Part shown: in pieces, positions 52,414-60,948 of the stretch
Layout: the number at the start of each line of letters is the position of its first letter
How positions within the stretch are numbered: the first letter of the stretch is position 1
Source of the DNA: Streptomyces radicis
Lineage (GTDB): Bacteria; Actinomycetota; Actinomycetes; Streptomycetales; Streptomycetaceae
Direction: 5' to 3'
DNA length: 64,000 nucleotides
NCBI RefSeq assembly: GCF_003626575.1
Contig: NZ_RBDY01000008.1
Coordinates: forward strand, 124,001 to 188,000
Position numbers and translations under genes: made by a program
The notes under the pieces: generated by a model
Told to the model about the DNA's origin: nothing
The model's database searches: none
The model's input: the letters and a program-made list of their open reading frames with translations, nothing else

Positions 52414-53580
52414 TCACGTGGCGCGGGCGTAGAACGGCAGCGCCACCACGTCGTGCGGCTCGACGGTGCCGCGGATGTCCACGCCGACGCCCTCGGTGCC
52501 GGGCGCGGCGTGCTCGGGGCTGACATAGGCCATCGCGATGGGACGGCCCAGGGTGGGCGAGGGCGCTCCCGAGGTGACCTCGCCGATGACGGCGCCCGAG
52601 GCGTCGACCACGGGGTAGCCCGAGCGCGGCACGCGGCGGCCGCGGGCGATCAGGCCGACCAGGGTGCGCGGCGGGTGCGACGCGGCGCGGGCGGCGGCGG
52701 CCTCGAGGGGGCCGCGGCCGACGAAGTCGCCCGGCTTGTCGAGCTTGACGACCCGGCCGAGACCGGCGTCGAACGGGGTGGTGGCGGTGGTCAGTTCGTT
52801 GCCGTAGAGGGGCATGCCCGCCTCGAGGCGCAACGTGTCGCGGCACGCGAGGCCGCAGGGGACCAGACCGTCATCGCGCCCGGCCTCGGTGAGCGCGTGC
52901 CACAGCGGCTCGGCGTCGCCCGGGGCGCAGAACAGCTCGAACCCGTCCTCCCCGGTGTATCCGGTGCGGGCGATCAGCGCCCGGCGCCCGGCGACCGTGC
53001 CGGGCAGACCGGTGTAGTACTTCAGCCCCGGCAGGTCGGCGTCGGTCAGGCGGCCCAGGATCGCGGGCGAGGCCGGGCCCTGCACGGCGAGCAGCGCGTA
53101 GGCGTCCCGGTCGTCCCGAACGTTCGCGTCGAACCCCGCGCCGCGCTCGGTCAGGGCGGCAAGAACGGTGGCGGCGTTGGCCGCGTTGGCGACGACGAGG
53201 TAGGTGTCGTCGGCCAGCCGGTAGACGATGAGGTCGTCCAGGATGCCGCCGTTCGCGTCGCAGATCATGGTGTAGCGGGCGCGGCCCACGCGCAGCGCGC
53301 CCAGGCGGCCGACCAGCGCGTGGTCGAGCAGGTCGCCCGCGGCGGGACCCTCGACGGTGACCTCGCCCATGTGTGACAGGTCGAAGAGGCCCGCGGCGGT
53401 CCGCACGGCCTGGTGCTCGGCGCGTTCGCTGCCGTAGCGCAGCGGCATCGACCAGCCCGCGAAGTCGGTCATGGTGGCGCCGAGTGCGCGGTGGACGGCG
53501 CCGAGGGCCGTGGTGCGGGGGGCGTGCGCGGTGCGGGGCGTGCGGGGGGCGCGGGGCGCGTCAGGGGTGTCTTCCGTCAT
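52414..53580 (-). CDS. gcvT: glycine cleavage system T protein (aminomethyltransferase)
   Basis: 388-residue tetrahydrofolate-dependent T protein: it takes the methylene group from the H-protein lipoyl arm and releases ammonia. Visible motifs: LGATMTDFAGWSMPLRYGSERAEHQAVRTAAGLFDLSHMGEV, RYTMICDANGGILDDLIVYRL, ARTGYTGEDGFELFC and CRDTLRLEAGMPLYGNEL. A Pro/Arg/Thr-rich extension of about 25 residues precedes the domain. ATG at 53580 with GGAG eight bases upstream. First gene of gcvT-gcvH-sdaA, directly behind a tandem glycine riboswitch. Confidence 0.96.
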   Translation of the reverse strand: MTEDTPDAPRAPRTPRTAHAPRTTALGAVHRALGATMTDFAGWSMPLRYGSERAEHQAVRTAAGLFDLSHMGEVTVEGPAAGDLLDHALVGRLGALRVGRARYTMICDANGGILDDLIVYRLADDTYLVVANAANAATVLAALTERGAGFDANVRDDRDAYALLAVQGPASPAILGRLTDADLPGLKYYTGLPGTVAGRRALIARTGYTGEDGFELFCAPGDAEPLWHALTEAGRDDGLVPCGLACRDTLRLEAGMPLYGNELTTATTPFDAGLGRVVKLDKPGDFVGRGPLEAAAARAASHPPRTLVGLIARGRRVPRSGYPVVDASGAVIGEVTSGAPSPTLGRPIAMAYVSPEHAAPGTEGVGVDIRGTVEPHDVVALPFYARAT

Positions 53581-53619
53581 GGGCTCGCTCCAGAAGGGCA
53601 TGGTCAAGGGCGGCAGCGC

Positions 53620-53825
53620 CCTCCCCATCTGTCATCGGCACCTGAGAGGTTCGCCACGACCCGCGCGGGGCCGGTGGCTTGCACCGTGGGTGGGGCCCGC
53701 CGGGGTCAGGCGGCCGGCCCGCTTTTCAGATGTGCCTCCCGCGCGCGGTATAGGGGGCCTGAGAGATTCAAGGGAGGTCTTGCTCCTTCGGCGCCCCGGT
53801 GCATGGACCGGGGACTCTCCCGCGC
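53620..53825 (-). ncRNA. tandem glycine riboswitch (two aptamers)
   Basis: On the minus strand, aptamer I (about 53823-53730) shows GGAGAGTCC, GCGCCGAAGGAGCAAG and TGAATCTCTCAGGC. Aptamer II (about 53725-53620) shows GTGGCGAACCTCTCAGGTGCC followed by GATGACAGATGGGGAGG. These are the conserved blocks of the gcvT motif. It ends about 40 bases before the gcvT start; control may be by terminator or access to the GGAG site. Confidence 0.92.
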
Positions 53826-53953
53826 GTGGTCGAACGGCCGTTATGCGGTTGTGGTGCGTGGTGAAACAGGGTGATACGGGGTGTCGCTGGCACATCATCG
53901 CATGAACGGCGGTGGCTGTGGACAACGGGCGGGGGTCGGGGGCGGGCAGCCGT

Positions 53954-53959
53954 TAGGGT
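53954..53959 (+). promoter_or_regulatory. candidate -10 box TAGGGT before sseB
   Basis: TAGGGT about 94 bases before the SseB start, with no clear -35. Weak call. Confidence 0.3.
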
Positions 53960-54052
53960 TCCCACTGCGGCGATCCGGCCGTGCTGATCCGATCGCCGTG
54001 GCCGGACCGCGGTGGCCGGACTTGGTATGTGACGAGATGGTGGTCGAGCGAG

Positions 54053-54820
54053 ATGAGCGTTCCACGGCAGGGCCCGGGCTTCGGGGGCGGCTGGCCGAGC
54101 AACGAGCTGGAGGAGACCCTGGCGGCCGTGCTGGGCGCCAAGGACGCCGGGCCCCGGGTCCTCGAGGTGCTGGGGCGCAGCAGCCTCTGGATACCCCTGC
54201 CCGAGGGCGGCGGCCCCGCGAGCCGCACCCTCGACCTGCCGACCGTCGACCTGTACGGCGGGGTGTTCGTCCCGGTGTTCAGCTCCGCCGAGCAGCTGCA
54301 TCTGGCCGGTGCCTCGCACCTGCCGTTCAGCGTGGCGCCCTCGCGTGACTTCGCCCGCGGGCTGCCGCCCCAGGTCGGCATCGCGGTGAACCCAGGGGGC
54401 ACCGTCGGCATACCCCTGCCTCCCGCGGCCGTCGCGCAGCTGTGCCGCACCACCCCGGGGCGGCGCACGCCGGGCGTGCCCACCGGCGCGCGGATGCGGC
54501 TGTTCCAGCCCGACTGGCAGGACGAGCCGATGGACTTCCTGCGCACCGCGGCCACCGAGCTGGCCGCCCTGGGGCTCGTGCGGACGGCCAGGCGCGGCCT
54601 GGCCAGCACGGAGGGCGGCCCGCCCTCGCTGTTCCTCGGCGTGGAGCTGGACCGGGTCGACCCGGACGTCCAGCAGGCGGTGAACGGCGCGTTGGGGCGC
54701 GCCCTGGCCGCCTGCCCCGTGGTCTGGCCGGTGCAGCTCATCCTGCTGGATGCCGCGGACGATCCGGTGGTGGACTGGTTGCGGGAGTGTGTGAAGCCCT
54801 TCTACTCGCGGGACGCCTAA
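54053..54820 (+). CDS. SseB-family protein 1 (enhanced serine sensitivity)
   Basis: 255 residues with an SseB N-terminal-like domain (PSNELEETLAAVLGAKDAGPRVLEVLGRSSLWIPLPEG, LYGGVFVPVFSSAEQLHLA, DFARGLPPQVGIAVNPGGTVGIPLPP) and a C-terminal SseB domain (LVRTARRGLASTEGGPPSLFLGVELDRVDPD...PVQLILLDAADDPVVDWLRECVKPFYSRD). E. coli SseB overproduction gives serine sensitivity; the biochemical role is unknown. Divergent from the glycine-cleavage/serine-dehydratase operon, a placement that fits a link to serine metabolism. The ATG at 54053 has only a weak ribosome site. Confidence 0.85.
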   Translation: MSVPRQGPGFGGGWPSNELEETLAAVLGAKDAGPRVLEVLGRSSLWIPLPEGGGPASRTLDLPTVDLYGGVFVPVFSSAEQLHLAGASHLPFSVAPSRDFARGLPPQVGIAVNPGGTVGIPLPPAAVAQLCRTTPGRRTPGVPTGARMRLFQPDWQDEPMDFLRTAATELAALGLVRTARRGLASTEGGPPSLFLGVELDRVDPDVQQAVNGALGRALAACPVVWPVQLILLDAADDPVVDWLRECVKPFYSRDA

Positions 54821-54885
54821 GCCGGTGCCGTGACGGGCATGTGAGGGGAGGTTGGCGGGCGCGGCGCGAGGAGGTCAGGTTCGAG

Positions 54886-55659
54886 GTGAGCGCGGGAGAA
54901 GGCGTCGAGGCTCTGCTGCCCCGGATCACCCCCGACCGCCTCGACGCCTACGAGGAGTTGCTTGCCGCGCTCGCCGAGAGCCAGGTGTGGATGCTGCTGT
55001 GGCACGGCGGTCCCGGGGAGCCCGAGGCGCAGTACGGCAGCGTCGAGGTGGAGGGCCACGGGTACGCGCCCTGCGTCACCTCCGAGCGCGAGCTGCGCGA
55101 GAGCGGCTGGACCCGCAGCCACGAGGTGGTCGGCGGCCGGGACATCGCCGCCGCGCTCTACCCCGAGCACTGGGGACTGTGGCTCAACCCCCATGCCCCC
55201 GGCGGCGGTCTCGGCATCCCCTGGCTCGACCTGCGCCGCATCGCGGGCGGCCTCGACCGGCTCCCCGCGGGGCCCCTGGTGATCAGCGAGCCCAGCATCC
55301 GCGCCGACGCGTTCTACGAGCGCCTCACCCTGCACGCCCGGCGCACGCCGGTGCTGCGCAGTCTGCGCCGTGCCTGGGTGCGCCCGGCGGTGGGCCCTGC
55401 GTATCTGGTGATCGGCCTCGAGGTGGACGAGCCCGGCGAGCGCACCGCCCGGGCCGTGCGGCACATGATGCGGCAGGCGATCGCCGCCGTGCCGGACGGG
55501 CTGCCGGTGGGCACGGTCGCGATGGCGGACGCGTTCGACCCTGTCGCGATGTGGCTGCGGGCCAACGCCCGCCCGTTCTACGACCGCGACGGGATCCACC
55601 GCTCCGGCCCCGGCCCGGCGGCCCGCCCGCACGGATACGGCTACCCCGGGCCCTACTGA
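54886..55659 (+). CDS. SseB-family protein 2
   Basis: 257-residue paralogue of the preceding gene. EALLPRITPDRLDAYEELLAALAESQVWMLLWHGGPGEPEAQYGSVEVEGHGYAPCVTS is the N-terminal domain, LYPEHWGLWLNPHAPGGGLGIPWLDLRRIAGGLDRLPAGPL follows, then the SseB C-terminal domain ending MADAFDPVAMWLRANARPFYDRDG and a Gly/Tyr/Pro tail. GTG at 54886 with GAGGAGG about 10 bases upstream; GTG at 54841 is in frame but would overlap the ribosome site. The two genes lie 65 bases apart and are probably co-transcribed. Confidence 0.85.
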   Translation: MSAGEGVEALLPRITPDRLDAYEELLAALAESQVWMLLWHGGPGEPEAQYGSVEVEGHGYAPCVTSERELRESGWTRSHEVVGGRDIAAALYPEHWGLWLNPHAPGGGLGIPWLDLRRIAGGLDRLPAGPLVISEPSIRADAFYERLTLHARRTPVLRSLRRAWVRPAVGPAYLVIGLEVDEPGERTARAVRHMMRQAIAAVPDGLPVGTVAMADAFDPVAMWLRANARPFYDRDGIHRSGPGPAARPHGYGYPGPY

Positions 55660-55861
55660 TCCCCGGCCCTCCTGACCTCCCGGCCCTCCTGACCTCCGCG
55701 GAGCCGGGCCGACGCCCCGGCGTTCCACGCCGTGGTCGGCGGCGGAGGCGGGCGCGCCCTGATCGGTTGCGGTGGCGTGAGGCGGGTACCCGGTGCGGTG
55801 GCGCCACGCGTCGCCATCGACGCGTCGCCGGACGCACGAGCTCCGAAAGGGGAGGCACCGC

Positions 55862-56335
55862 ATGTACGCCATCAAGAGCACACTGCCGGACGCCACGCTG
55901 AAGATCGTCGGGGAGGCGCTCCAGGGTGCGCTGGTGGACCTCATCGATCTCTCGCTGGTCGCCAAGCAGACCCACTGGAACATCGTCGGCGCCCGTTTCC
56001 GCTCGGTCCACCTCCAGCTCGACGAGGTGGTGGAGACCGCGCGGTCGCACTCCGACACGGTCGCCGAACGTGCCGCCGCCCTCGGCCTCTCCCCCGACGG
56101 CCGCGCCACCACGGTCGCGGCCCGCACGGGCATTCCCGCGATCGCGGAGGGCTGGCAGAAGGACGACGAGGCCATCCGCACGATGGTCGACGCCCTCGGC
56201 GCGGTCATCCTCCGGACGCGTGAGCGCCTCGACGAGGTCGGCCCCGTCGACACCGTCACCGAGGACGTGCTCATCCAGCTTACGAAGGAGCTGGAGAAGC
56301 ACCACTGGATGTTCCAGGCCGAGAACGCCGGCTGA
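55862..56335 (+). CDS. dps: Dps-family DNA-binding/ferritin-like protein
   Basis: 157-residue Dps. The inter-subunit ferroxidase ligands are present: His38 (KQTHWN), His50, Asp54 and Glu58 in SVHLQLDEVVE. It binds iron and may protect or compact DNA under stress. The N-terminus is short (MYAIKSTLPDATLK) without the Lys-rich tail that some Dps proteins use for DNA binding. ATG at 55862 with a strong GGGGAGG site. The 202-base gap upstream should carry its promoter; I see no clear -10. Confidence 0.93.
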   Translation: MYAIKSTLPDATLKIVGEALQGALVDLIDLSLVAKQTHWNIVGARFRSVHLQLDEVVETARSHSDTVAERAAALGLSPDGRATTVAARTGIPAIAEGWQKDDEAIRTMVDALGAVILRTRERLDEVGPVDTVTEDVLIQLTKELEKHHWMFQAENAG

Positions 56336-56432
56336 GGCCGAGTGGCCCGCGGCGGCCACCGCGGAACACCCCCGGAATCCCGCCGCCCGACCGGAACGGC
56401 TCCGGAACGTCCTGGGCGCCGAGGACCCGGGA

Positions 56433-57293
56433 TCACCAGTGCCGCGGGTGGGGCAGGGCGGCGGGCAGGCGGGTGGTCGCGCTGCCGCGGGCGGACGTCA
56501 GCTGCGCGGCGGTCAGGAACAACGCGCCCCGCAGATCCGCCCCCGCCAGGTCCGCGCCGCGCAGATCGCTGCCCAGCAGGTCGGCGTCGCGCAGGTCGGC
56601 TCCGCCGAGATCCGCGCCGATCAGCCGGGCCCCGCGCAGCGTCGCCCCGCGCAGGCGCGCCCCCGCCAGCCGGGCCCCGACCAGGTCCGCGCCCCGGTGG
56701 TCGCGTCGGCGGCCGGGGACGGCCGAGCGCGCCAGCTCGCTGGCCCGCCCCAGCAACTCCCCGACCCGCCGCCGATGCGGCGCCACATCGAGGGCCTCCA
56801 ACTCCCGTGCGCCGCCCTCCGCCAGGGCCGCGACCTCGTCCCACGCGCGGCGCAGCTCCCCGCGCAGCGGTCGCGCCCGCGGCAGCTCCAACGCCTCCCG
56901 CAGGTACCACAGCAGCTCGTGCAGCTCCCGCATCACCGGGAACACCGCGAACATCGTCCGCGCCTCACCCGGGTGCCGCCGCCAGTCCCGCCCGCCGAAC
57001 GTCACCCGCGAGACCCGCTGCCCCGCCCCGAAGCAGTCGAACACCGTGCACCCCGAGAACCCCGCCTCCCGCAGCCCCTCGTGGATGCCGCAGCCGAAGT
57101 CGGCGCGCAGATGCCCACAGGGCTCCCCGGCCCGCTTGTCCACCGCGAAGTCGGCCGACGCGGTGAACGGCAGCGCCACACAGCACAGCCCGAAGCAGCT
57201 CCCGCAGTCGGCGCTCAGCGCAGGGCCGCGATCGGGAGCCCGGCCAGGAGCCCGGTCGGGAACGCGGTCGGGAACGGCGGGTCGGCTGGACAC
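56433..57293 (-). CDS. YkgJ-like Cys-cluster protein with C-terminal pentapeptide repeats
   Basis: 286 residues. The N-terminal part is a Cys-rich cluster like the YkgJ Fe/Zn-chelating family: CGSCFGLCCVALPF, then FGCGIHEG and FSGCTVFDCFGAG. A helical middle follows (LHELLWYLREALELP). The last 90 residues are pentapeptide repeats (A(D/N)LxG type: GADLVGARLAGARLRGATLRGARLIGADLGGADLRDADL...), forming a right-handed quadrilateral beta-helix. GTG at 57293 is chosen because the longer ATG at 57353 would overlap the divergent gene start. The first 20 residues are a PDRVPDRAPGRAPDR repeat. Function unknown; the fusion is known in actinobacteria. Confidence 0.82.
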   Translation of the reverse strand: MSSRPAVPDRVPDRAPGRAPDRGPALSADCGSCFGLCCVALPFTASADFAVDKRAGEPCGHLRADFGCGIHEGLREAGFSGCTVFDCFGAGQRVSRVTFGGRDWRRHPGEARTMFAVFPVMRELHELLWYLREALELPRARPLRGELRRAWDEVAALAEGGARELEALDVAPHRRRVGELLGRASELARSAVPGRRRDHRGADLVGARLAGARLRGATLRGARLIGADLGGADLRDADLLGSDLRGADLAGADLRGALFLTAAQLTSARGSATTRLPAALPHPRHW

Positions 57294-57351
57294 GCCCTCA
57301 TTCTGCTCCCCCGGGCTGCGCTCGGTGCCGGGTGGGTGCAGGCTGGAGCGC

Positions 57352-57558
57352 ATGGCCAGGGTGCGCGTTGTCGTCTACCCGCTCACCGCGGGCGGCGGCC
57401 GGAGGGTGCGGGCGAACGGCGAGATCCTGGGCCGCGCCCGCTCGCTGGGCGAACTGCTCGAGTTCCTCAGAAGAGCGGGCCTCGACCCCGAGGACGTGGA
57501 CCTGCGCGACAAGGAGCTGTTCGAATGGCGCGGCGGCGGTCCCGACACCTGGGGCTAG
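57352..57558 (+). CDS. small conserved hypothetical protein, 68 aa
   Basis: MARVRVVVYPLTAGGGRRVRA start; beta-rich N-terminal half, then a helix GRARSLGELLEFLRRAGLDPEDVDLRD, ending ELFEWRGGGPDTWG. Codon use is normal for the genome. Sequence type common in streptomycetes but of unknown role. Its ATG lies 59 bases from the divergent Cys-cluster gene, and a GGAG lies just upstream. Confidence 0.7.
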   Translation: MARVRVVVYPLTAGGGRRVRANGEILGRARSLGELLEFLRRAGLDPEDVDLRDKELFEWRGGGPDTWG

Positions 57559-57601
57559 GTGTATTGGCCCTGGGGTCCGAGCCGCTGTCGGACGACGTGC
57601 C

Positions 57602-58774
57602 TCACCCCCGCACCGCCGCGCGCGCCAGGCGGCTGCCGAGCAGGACCATGCGCAGGGCCCGCTCCGCCGCGTCCGTCAGGAACTCCCCGCCACGCGCCAG
57701 CGCCTCGGGCAGCGCCACCGGGGCCGGAAGGATCCCGCTGTAGGCGTCCACGCCGAGCAGCCGCACCTCGTGCGCCCCCTCGCCGATCGTGCCCGCGAGC
57801 ACCAGCACCGGGATGCCGAGCGCCTTGGCGCGGCGCGCCACCTCTCCCGGGATCTTCCCGCGCGACGTCTGCGCGTCCAGCGCGCCCTCGGCCGTCACCA
57901 CCAGATCGGCGCGGGCCAGCCGGGCGTTGAGGTCGAGATGGTCGAGCAGCACTTCGAACCGTGGCACCAGCCGGGCGCCCACCGCAGCCAACCCCGCGCC
58001 GAGACCGCCCGACGCGCCGGTGCCCGCGCCCGTGCGGAGGTCGATGCCCCGGGGCGCCAGGTCCCGCTCCAGCACCTCCGCCCACCGGTCGAGCGCCGCC
58101 GACAGCTCCTCCACCTCGCGTGGCCCCGCCCCCTTCTGCGGCCCGAAGACCCGCGCCACGCCGCGTGGCCCGCACAGGACGTTGTACGGGTTGCACGCGA
58201 CCACGATCTCGGTGGTGCGCAGCCGGGGGTCGAGCCCCGTGGCGTCGATCCGCGCCAGCCGGAGCAACGCCCGCCCGCCCGGCTCCAGCTCGCGGCCCTC
58301 GGCGTCGAGCAGCCGCGCGCCCAGCGCCTGCAACGCGCCCGCGCCGCCGTCCGACGTGCCCGAGTCCCCGCAGCCGACCAGCACCCGCTCCACCCCGGAG
58401 TCCAGCGCGGCCCCGATCAGCTGGCCCACGCCGAGCGTCGTGGTGGCGCCCGGGTCCCGCAGGTCCGGGGGGACCAGGGAGAGCCCGGCCACCGCGGCCA
58501 TCTCCACCACCGCCGTGGAGTCGAGCAGGGCGAAGTGGGTCGCGACGGGGACGCCCACGGGTCCGGTGGCGGCGCGCCGCACCAGCCGCCCGCCGCCCGC
58601 GGCGGCGAGCGCCTCGGCCGTGCCCTCGCCGCCGTCGACCAGCGGTAGCAGGTCGATCTCGGCCCCGGGCGCGGCTCTGAGCAGGCCCTCGGCGATGGCC
58701 TCGGCCGCCGCCGAGGCGGACAGGGACTCCTTGAGCCCGCTGGGGGCCACGGCGAATCGGTAGGGGGGGATCAT
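57602..58774 (-). CDS. glycerate kinase
   Basis: 390-residue glycerate kinase of the GlxK/GarK type, phosphorylating D-glycerate. FAVAPSGLKESLSASAAAEAIAEGL is the N-terminal signature; DLLPLVDGGEGTAEAL, VGCGDSGTSDGGAGALQALG, ACNPYNVLCGPRGVARVFGPQKGA and LVVTAEGALDAQTSRGKIPGEVARRAKALGIPVLVLAG are all characteristic. ATG at 58774 follows a very good AGGAG site. Ten bases behind a divalent-anion-type transporter gene, so the two likely form a glycerate (or related hydroxy acid) uptake and use unit. Confidence 0.93.
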   Translation of the reverse strand: MIPPYRFAVAPSGLKESLSASAAAEAIAEGLLRAAPGAEIDLLPLVDGGEGTAEALAAAGGGRLVRRAATGPVGVPVATHFALLDSTAVVEMAAVAGLSLVPPDLRDPGATTTLGVGQLIGAALDSGVERVLVGCGDSGTSDGGAGALQALGARLLDAEGRELEPGGRALLRLARIDATGLDPRLRTTEIVVACNPYNVLCGPRGVARVFGPQKGAGPREVEELSAALDRWAEVLERDLAPRGIDLRTGAGTGASGGLGAGLAAVGARLVPRFEVLLDHLDLNARLARADLVVTAEGALDAQTSRGKIPGEVARRAKALGIPVLVLAGTIGEGAHEVRLLGVDAYSGILPAPVALPEALARGGEFLTDAAERALRMVLLGSRLARAAVRG

Positions 58775-58784
58775 CGGTATCTCC

Positions 58785-60200
58785 TCAGGGAGCCACGCCG
58801 AACAGCGGCCAGACAGCAAGCGCGAACACCAGGACGAGCACCGCGGTGAGCGGCGCCAGCACCGCCGAGAGCCGCAGCAGATCGCCCGGGGTGTAGGTGG
58901 GGGTGCCGGGAACGTCGGCGAACAGCGCCACCGGCTTGGCGGACGCGGGCAGGGTGTGGCAGAACCCCGCCGCCGCCGTGGAGGCCAGGGCCGCGGCCAC
59001 CGGGTCGACCCCCGCGGCGGGCGCCGCGGCCACCACCAGGGGCACCAGCACGCTCGAGCGGGCGGAACGCGACTGGAGCACCAGGTGCGCGGCCGTGCTG
59101 ACGGCGATCACCACCGCGAGGAACGCCCAGGTCGGGACCGCGCCGTCGCCGGGTATGCCGGATATCAGCCAGCCCGCCGCGCCCGAGTCGGTCAGCGCCA
59201 TGCCCATCGCCATCGTCGCCGCCATGAACAGCAGCAGCGACCAGGGCACGGTCGCCAGGGCGTCCTTGAGCCGTATCGTGCCGAGGGTGGGCGCCGTCAC
59301 GATCACCGCGCCGATCAGTGCGACCACCGCGGGTGCCACCCCGTGCACCGGCTCGCTGCACCACAGCGCCACCACCGTGCCAAGGAGCGCGAGGCACCGC
59401 GTCTCCTCCGGCGTGAAGCGGCCGGTGACCGGCCGCTCGCTGTGCCGCTGGATCTCCTCGGCGGTGATCAGCACGGGCCCGCGCCGGTCCTCGCGGCGGG
59501 TGGTCACCAGCAGCACCACCTCGGCCGCCAGGTGCGACGAGACCACCGCGAGCGGCAGCCCGAGCAGCAGCCACTGGTGGAAGCCGACGCGCTCGCCCGT
59601 GGCCTCCCACAGCACCGACACGGTGATCAGGTGGGCGCCCGCGCCGATCAGCGTCGCCACCGCCGAGAGCAGGATGACGGTCGGGAACAGCAGCGCCAGC
59701 GCGACCACCAGGCGCTTCCGCTCGCCCAACGCCCGTGCCAGCGCCAGGAAGACGGGCAGCGCGAGCGCCGCGCGGCCCGAGGTGGCGGGCACGGCGAACG
59801 CCGAGACCACCAGCGCCGCCGTGGTCAGATGGACCAGCTGCCGCACCGTGCGCGCCCCGCCCACCAGGAACGCCGCCGCCCGCCCCGCGAGACCGCTGCC
59901 CGCCACGGCGGCGGCCAGCACGAACGCGCAGATCAGCAGCCAGACCGTGGCGTCGCCCAGGGTCCCGAACAGCGCGTCAGGGCTGGTCACGCCCGTCACG
60001 GTGAGCGCGAGCCCGGCACCGAGCGCCACCAGGGTGTCGTCGAGCGAGGTGCCGATCCAGGCGCAGGTGGCCAGCGCGAACACCACGAGCGTGATCCGCG
60101 CGTCACCGCCGAGTCCCGGGAAGTTCGCCGGGATCAGCAGCAACCCGCTCACGCTCAACGCGGCGCTCAGGGTGATGGCCTGACGGGAAGTGAAGGTCAC
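58785..60200 (-). CDS. SLC13/DASS-type anion transporter
   Basis: 471-residue membrane protein, about 11 helices, of the divalent anion:Na+ symporter/ArsB-NhaD superfamily. TLGDATVWLLICAFVLAAAV and SGRAALALPVFLALARALG represent the first half, RSSVLVPLVVAAAPAAGVDPVAAALASTAAAGFCHTLPASAKPVAL the second repeat with its SNT-like site. The adjacent glycerate kinase gene suggests glycerate or a similar carboxylate as substrate. GTG start at 60200 without a strong ribosome site. 85 bases after the response-regulator stop in the same direction. Confidence 0.88.
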   Translation of the reverse strand: MTFTSRQAITLSAALSVSGLLLIPANFPGLGGDARITLVVFALATCAWIGTSLDDTLVALGAGLALTVTGVTSPDALFGTLGDATVWLLICAFVLAAAVAGSGLAGRAAAFLVGGARTVRQLVHLTTAALVVSAFAVPATSGRAALALPVFLALARALGERKRLVVALALLFPTVILLSAVATLIGAGAHLITVSVLWEATGERVGFHQWLLLGLPLAVVSSHLAAEVVLLVTTRREDRRGPVLITAEEIQRHSERPVTGRFTPEETRCLALLGTVVALWCSEPVHGVAPAVVALIGAVIVTAPTLGTIRLKDALATVPWSLLLFMAATMAMGMALTDSGAAGWLISGIPGDGAVPTWAFLAVVIAVSTAAHLVLQSRSARSSVLVPLVVAAAPAAGVDPVAAALASTAAAGFCHTLPASAKPVALFADVPGTPTYTPGDLLRLSAVLAPLTAVLVLVFALAVWPLFGVAP

Positions 60201-60285
60201 TCATTCAGTCTGGTAACGGACGGTGAGCCCCGGATGAACGTCCCATGAGGACAACTTCATCGACAGGTCACCCGAACACCCGTCC

Positions 60286-60948
60286 TCACTCGGGCAGTCG
60301 ATAGCCCATCCCGCGCACCGTCTCGACGCGCTCCGCCCCCAGCTTCTTGCGCAGCGCGCGCACATAGACATCCACGATGTTCGACCCGGGGTCGAAGTCG
60401 TACCCCCACACGTGCGACAGGATCTGCTCGCGCGAGAGCACCTGACCCGGGTGCCTGAGGAACAGCTCGAGGAGCACGAACTCACGCGCCGTGAGGTCCA
60501 CCAGCACCTCCCCGGTCCGCGCCCGCCGCGTGCGCAGGTCCAGGCTCAGGTCGCCGCTGCGCAGCACCGTCACCTCGGGCGCCCTGGCCGCCGTGCGCAG
60601 CCGCAGCCGCACCCGGGCCAGCAGCTCCTCGAAGCGGAACGGCTTGGTCATCCAGTCGTCCGCGCCCCCTTCGAGGCCCGCCACGGTGTCCCGCACCGAG
60701 TCCCGCGCGGTCAGCACGATCACGGGGACCGACACCCGCGCCTCGCGCAGCTGCCGCAGCACCGTGAAGCCGTCCCGGCCCGGCAGCCCGATGTCCAGGA
60801 CCACCAGGTCGAAGCCGCCGCCCGCGGCGTGGCCGAACGCGGCGTCGCCGTCGGCGGCGACGGTGGTGATGAATCCGTTGGCCCGCAGGCCCTTCTCGAC
60901 GAAGGAGGCGATGCGCTCCTCGTCCTCTGCGATCAGAATGCGGTTCAC
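60286..60948 (-). CDS. OmpR-family response regulator
   Basis: 220 residues. Receiver domain with phospho-acceptor Asp52 (VVLDIGLPG), acidic pocket EDEER, the Thr of VIVLTARD and the Lys of WMTKPF; the C-terminal winged helix has LTAREFVLLELFLRHPGQVLSREQILSHVWG and YVRALRKKLGAERVETVRGMGYRL. GTG start at 60948 overlaps the kinase stop by four bases. Partner of the kinase encoded just upstream. Its position before the transporter and glycerate kinase genes leaves open that it controls them. Confidence 0.94.
   Translation of the reverse strand: MNRILIAEDEERIASFVEKGLRANGFITTVAADGDAAFGHAAGGGFDLVVLDIGLPGRDGFTVLRQLREARVSVPVIVLTARDSVRDTVAGLEGGADDWMTKPFRFEELLARVRLRLRTAARAPEVTVLRSGDLSLDLRTRRARTGEVLVDLTAREFVLLELFLRHPGQVLSREQILSHVWGYDFDPGSNIVDVYVRALRKKLGAERVETVRGMGYRLPE

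Noticed and set aside
54053..55659. Recent tandem duplication of sseB
   Set aside because: The two proteins share domain layout but little sequence identity by eye; a paired arrangement is known in streptomycetes.
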